From Pseudomonas lactucae (GTDB taxonomy: Bacteria; Pseudomonadota; Gammaproteobacteria; Pseudomonadales; Pseudomonadaceae): DNA of 45,555 nucleotides. Below the pieces are notes generated by a model that was not told the DNA's origin, searched no databases, and saw nothing but the letters and a program-made list of their open reading frames with translations. The DNA is taken from positions 1 to 45,555 of the forward strand of contig NZ_JAFHKI010000099.1 in assembly GCF_016937615.1 (NCBI RefSeq). Direction: 5' to 3'. Every line of letters begins with the position of its first letter. The stretch's first letter is position 1. Shown here piece after piece: positions 44,034 through 45,555 of the stretch. A program made the translations under genes and the position numbers.

Positions 44034-44702
44034 TTATTTTTTCGAGCGCAGAAAGTGACTCAACGCCGGTACGGTGCCTTCGATGTGCTCGCGCACCACC
44101 GCCTCTGCACGGGCGGCGTCACCGGCGCGGATCGCGTCGAGGATCACCGCGTGTTCCTGGCGCGCGCTGAGGGGTTTTTCGCTGTGCTGCAACCACAAGC
44201 GCATGGGCGCTTCCACCAGCGAATACAACGCTGAAATCTGCTTCATCAAGCGCGGGCGACCGCTGAGGCTGCACAGGTATTCATGAAAGGCGCGGTGGCG
44301 ACGGACCCACGCGGCGCTCTCGTCGCGGTAGTCATCCATCTCGTCCAGCAGCCGCTCCAGAGCCGCCATCTGGCGCTCGCCGATGCGGCTGACCGCGACG
44401 CGCACGGCCAGGCCCTCAAGCGCGCTACGCATCTCGAACACCTCGTGCAGCTCGTCGATATCCAGACCGCTCACGACTGCGCCACGGTTAGGCCTTAGTG
44501 TCACCAACCCCTGGGCATCCAGGCGGCGAAACGCTTCGCGCACCGGCATGCGGCTCATGCCGATCTCGCTGGCGATATCTTCGGCAATCAAGCGATCGCC
44601 TTTGCGGTAGCGACCGCCGCAGATGGCATCGAGCAGAAAATTGTAGGCCTCCTCCTCGGCAGTGAGGGGCTGGCGGTCAACGTAAGCGGGAGCAAATTGC
44701 AT
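44034..44702 (-). CDS. GntR-family (FadR/FCD subgroup) regulator
   Basis: A 222-residue regulator. The winged helix is at residues 20-80 (IASEIGMSRMPVREAFRRLD, LVTLRPNRGAVV), and the C-terminal all-helical FCD ligand domain includes FEMRSALEGLAVRVAV with the metal-site His in HRAFHEYLC and REHIEGT. It heads the cluster with an ABC transporter and gamma-glutamyltransferase and probably represses it. ATG 44702 has AGAGG about six bases upstream. Two TTTGTAT copies eight bases apart lie just before it and may be its own operator. Confidence 0.9.
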   Translation of the reverse strand: MQFAPAYVDRQPLTAEEEAYNFLLDAICGGRYRKGDRLIAEDIASEIGMSRMPVREAFRRLDAQGLVTLRPNRGAVVSGLDIDELHEVFEMRSALEGLAVRVAVSRIGERQMAALERLLDEMDDYRDESAAWVRRHRAFHEYLCSLSGRPRLMKQISALYSLVEAPMRLWLQHSEKPLSARQEHAVILDAIRAGDAARAEAVVREHIEGTVPALSHFLRSKK

Positions 44703-45043
44703 TGGCAGCCTCTTTGTATTTTTGTATCCAATTATCCACGAATGCAACAAAGCAGAATGTGTGCCAACGGGCTTGTTTCAGGGTTAACTGGCTGATTCCA
44801 ATGTGATCTTTCGTTTACGTGCAGACGAGATACGCGGTGCAGATAGAGCCATGTGCTACCAAATGGCACAACGACTGCCCGTTTTTGTGCAGGGAGGTAG
44901 CGGATGATGACGCGCTCGACCACCCTTGAAACCCCATACGATCCAGGCATATTGACTGGATTGCGACGAAAATCGAGCGCTGACAAACAGTCTTGGCTGA
45001 CCAGGCACGCCAGACTAACCACTCCAAACCAAGAGGAGTCGGT
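44703..45043. other. Divergent intergenic region upstream of gntR and the PEBP gene
   Basis: About 340 bases without a credible gene. Next to gntR, TTTGTAT occurs at 44713-44719 and 44721-44727, a direct repeat with an 8-bp period that could be a GntR operator. GAGGAG lies just before the PEBP-family start. I did not find a confident promoter pair for either gene. Confidence 0.4.
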
Positions 45044-45555
45044 ATGAAAAACCCATGTGTCGCCGCGGGCCTTTTTGCCCTTTCACTCATCGCTGCCACT
45101 GCACAAGCCCAGTCGTTCACGGTGCAAAGCAGCAGTGTCCAGGACGGGCATTTTCAACAGCGTCAATTTGCCAATGTGTTCGGCTGCACCGGCAAGAACC
45201 TCTCCCCTGAAATTTCCTGGAGCGGTGCCCCGCCGGACACCCAGAGCTTTGTAGTGACCCTGTATGATCCAGACGCACCGACGGGCTCGGGCTGGTGGCA
45301 TTGGGTGCTGGCTAACGTGCCTGCAACGGTGAATGAACTGAAGGAAGGCACAGGTAGCGTCGGTGGTACATTACCCGCCGGTACGCTGCAGATACGCGGT
45401 GACAACGGTATGCCCGGCTATCTGGGTGCCTGCCCTCCCGAAGGGCAAACCCACAACTATGTGATCGCGGTATACGCCATGAAAACCGATAAATTGACGC
45501 TACCGCCGACGGTCACACCGGCGATGCTTGGCTTCATGGTGCCAGGTGGTTCGCT
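45044..45555 (+). CDS. YbhB/YbcL-family PEBP-like secreted protein (partial)
   Basis: The first 170 residues of a Raf-kinase-inhibitor-like/PEBP protein, cut by the window end. A signal peptide ends AQA (residue 23). The mature part carries the family blocks GCTGKNLSPEISWSGAPPDT, LYDPDAPTGSGWWHWVLANV and GYLGACPPEGQTHNYVIAVY, including the DPDAP and H residues of the phosphate-binding pocket. Its role in bacteria is unclear. GAGGAG a few bases before ATG 45044 supports the start. Confidence 0.93.
   Translation, partial: MKNPCVAAGLFALSLIAATAQAQSFTVQSSSVQDGHFQQRQFANVFGCTGKNLSPEISWSGAPPDTQSFVVTLYDPDAPTGSGWWHWVLANVPATVNELKEGTGSVGGTLPAGTLQIRGDNGMPGYLGACPPEGQTHNYVIAVYAMKTDKLTLPPTVTPAMLGFMVPGGS

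Overview
The window looks like a chromosomal segment of a fluorescent pseudomonad (Pseudomonas fluorescens group). The reasons are the high GC content and codon use, the apr alkaline-protease/type I secretion operon followed by an autotransporter serine protease, Pseudomonas-type REP/BIME repeats with a RAYT transposase, and a DUF1652-like small gene. No rRNA, tRNA or CRISPR array was seen.

Region by region. (1) 1-9.5 kb, minus strand: aprA metalloprotease, its periplasmic inhibitor, the AprD/AprE/AprF type I exporter and a subtilisin-type autotransporter, with a textbook RsmA/RsmE site on the aprA ribosome binding site. aprD and aprE each carry a one-base deletion. (2) 9.8-13.5 kb: a P1-family (DmpA/BapA-like) peptidase, an APC amino-acid transporter and a divergent LuxR-type regulator, followed by a BIME and a RAYT gene. 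(3) 14.2-19.6 kb: a DUF1652-like protein converging with and overlapping a UvrD-type helicase, a frameshifted pirin and phosphoglucomutase. (4) 19.7-23.2 kb: a MocR-type regulator (frameshifted) coupled to two genes I do not recognise, with a 700-nt leader holding a long inverted repeat and small ORFs. (5) 23.2-25.5 kb: a quinone-oxidoreductase-like enzyme and its divergent LysR regulator. (6) 25.4-34.1 kb: an acquired island with integrase and regulator debris at its edges and a large arsenic resistance cluster between them: arsN2, three arsenate reductases, arsR, arsB, arsH, arsO and a broken arsN1. (7) 34.3-44.7 kb: a secreted protein with the remnant of a tandem paralogue, a glutamine-synthetase-like/transaminase/SDR operon with a divergent LysR, and a GntR-ABC transporter-gamma-glutamyltransferase operon; both operons point to gamma-glutamyl-amine or amino-acid catabolism. 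(8) The window ends inside a PEBP-family secreted protein.

A cross-cutting feature is that six otherwise intact genes (aprE, aprD, pirin, mocR, arsN1, ggt), and possibly a seventh, are each broken by exactly one missing base, usually in a G/C run. The uniform sign and spread suggest consensus errors in the assembly rather than six independent gene losses, so pseudogene calls here should be read with that in mind. By contrast the integrase, HTH and LysR remnants around the arsenic island have mixed lesions and missing parts and look like true decay.
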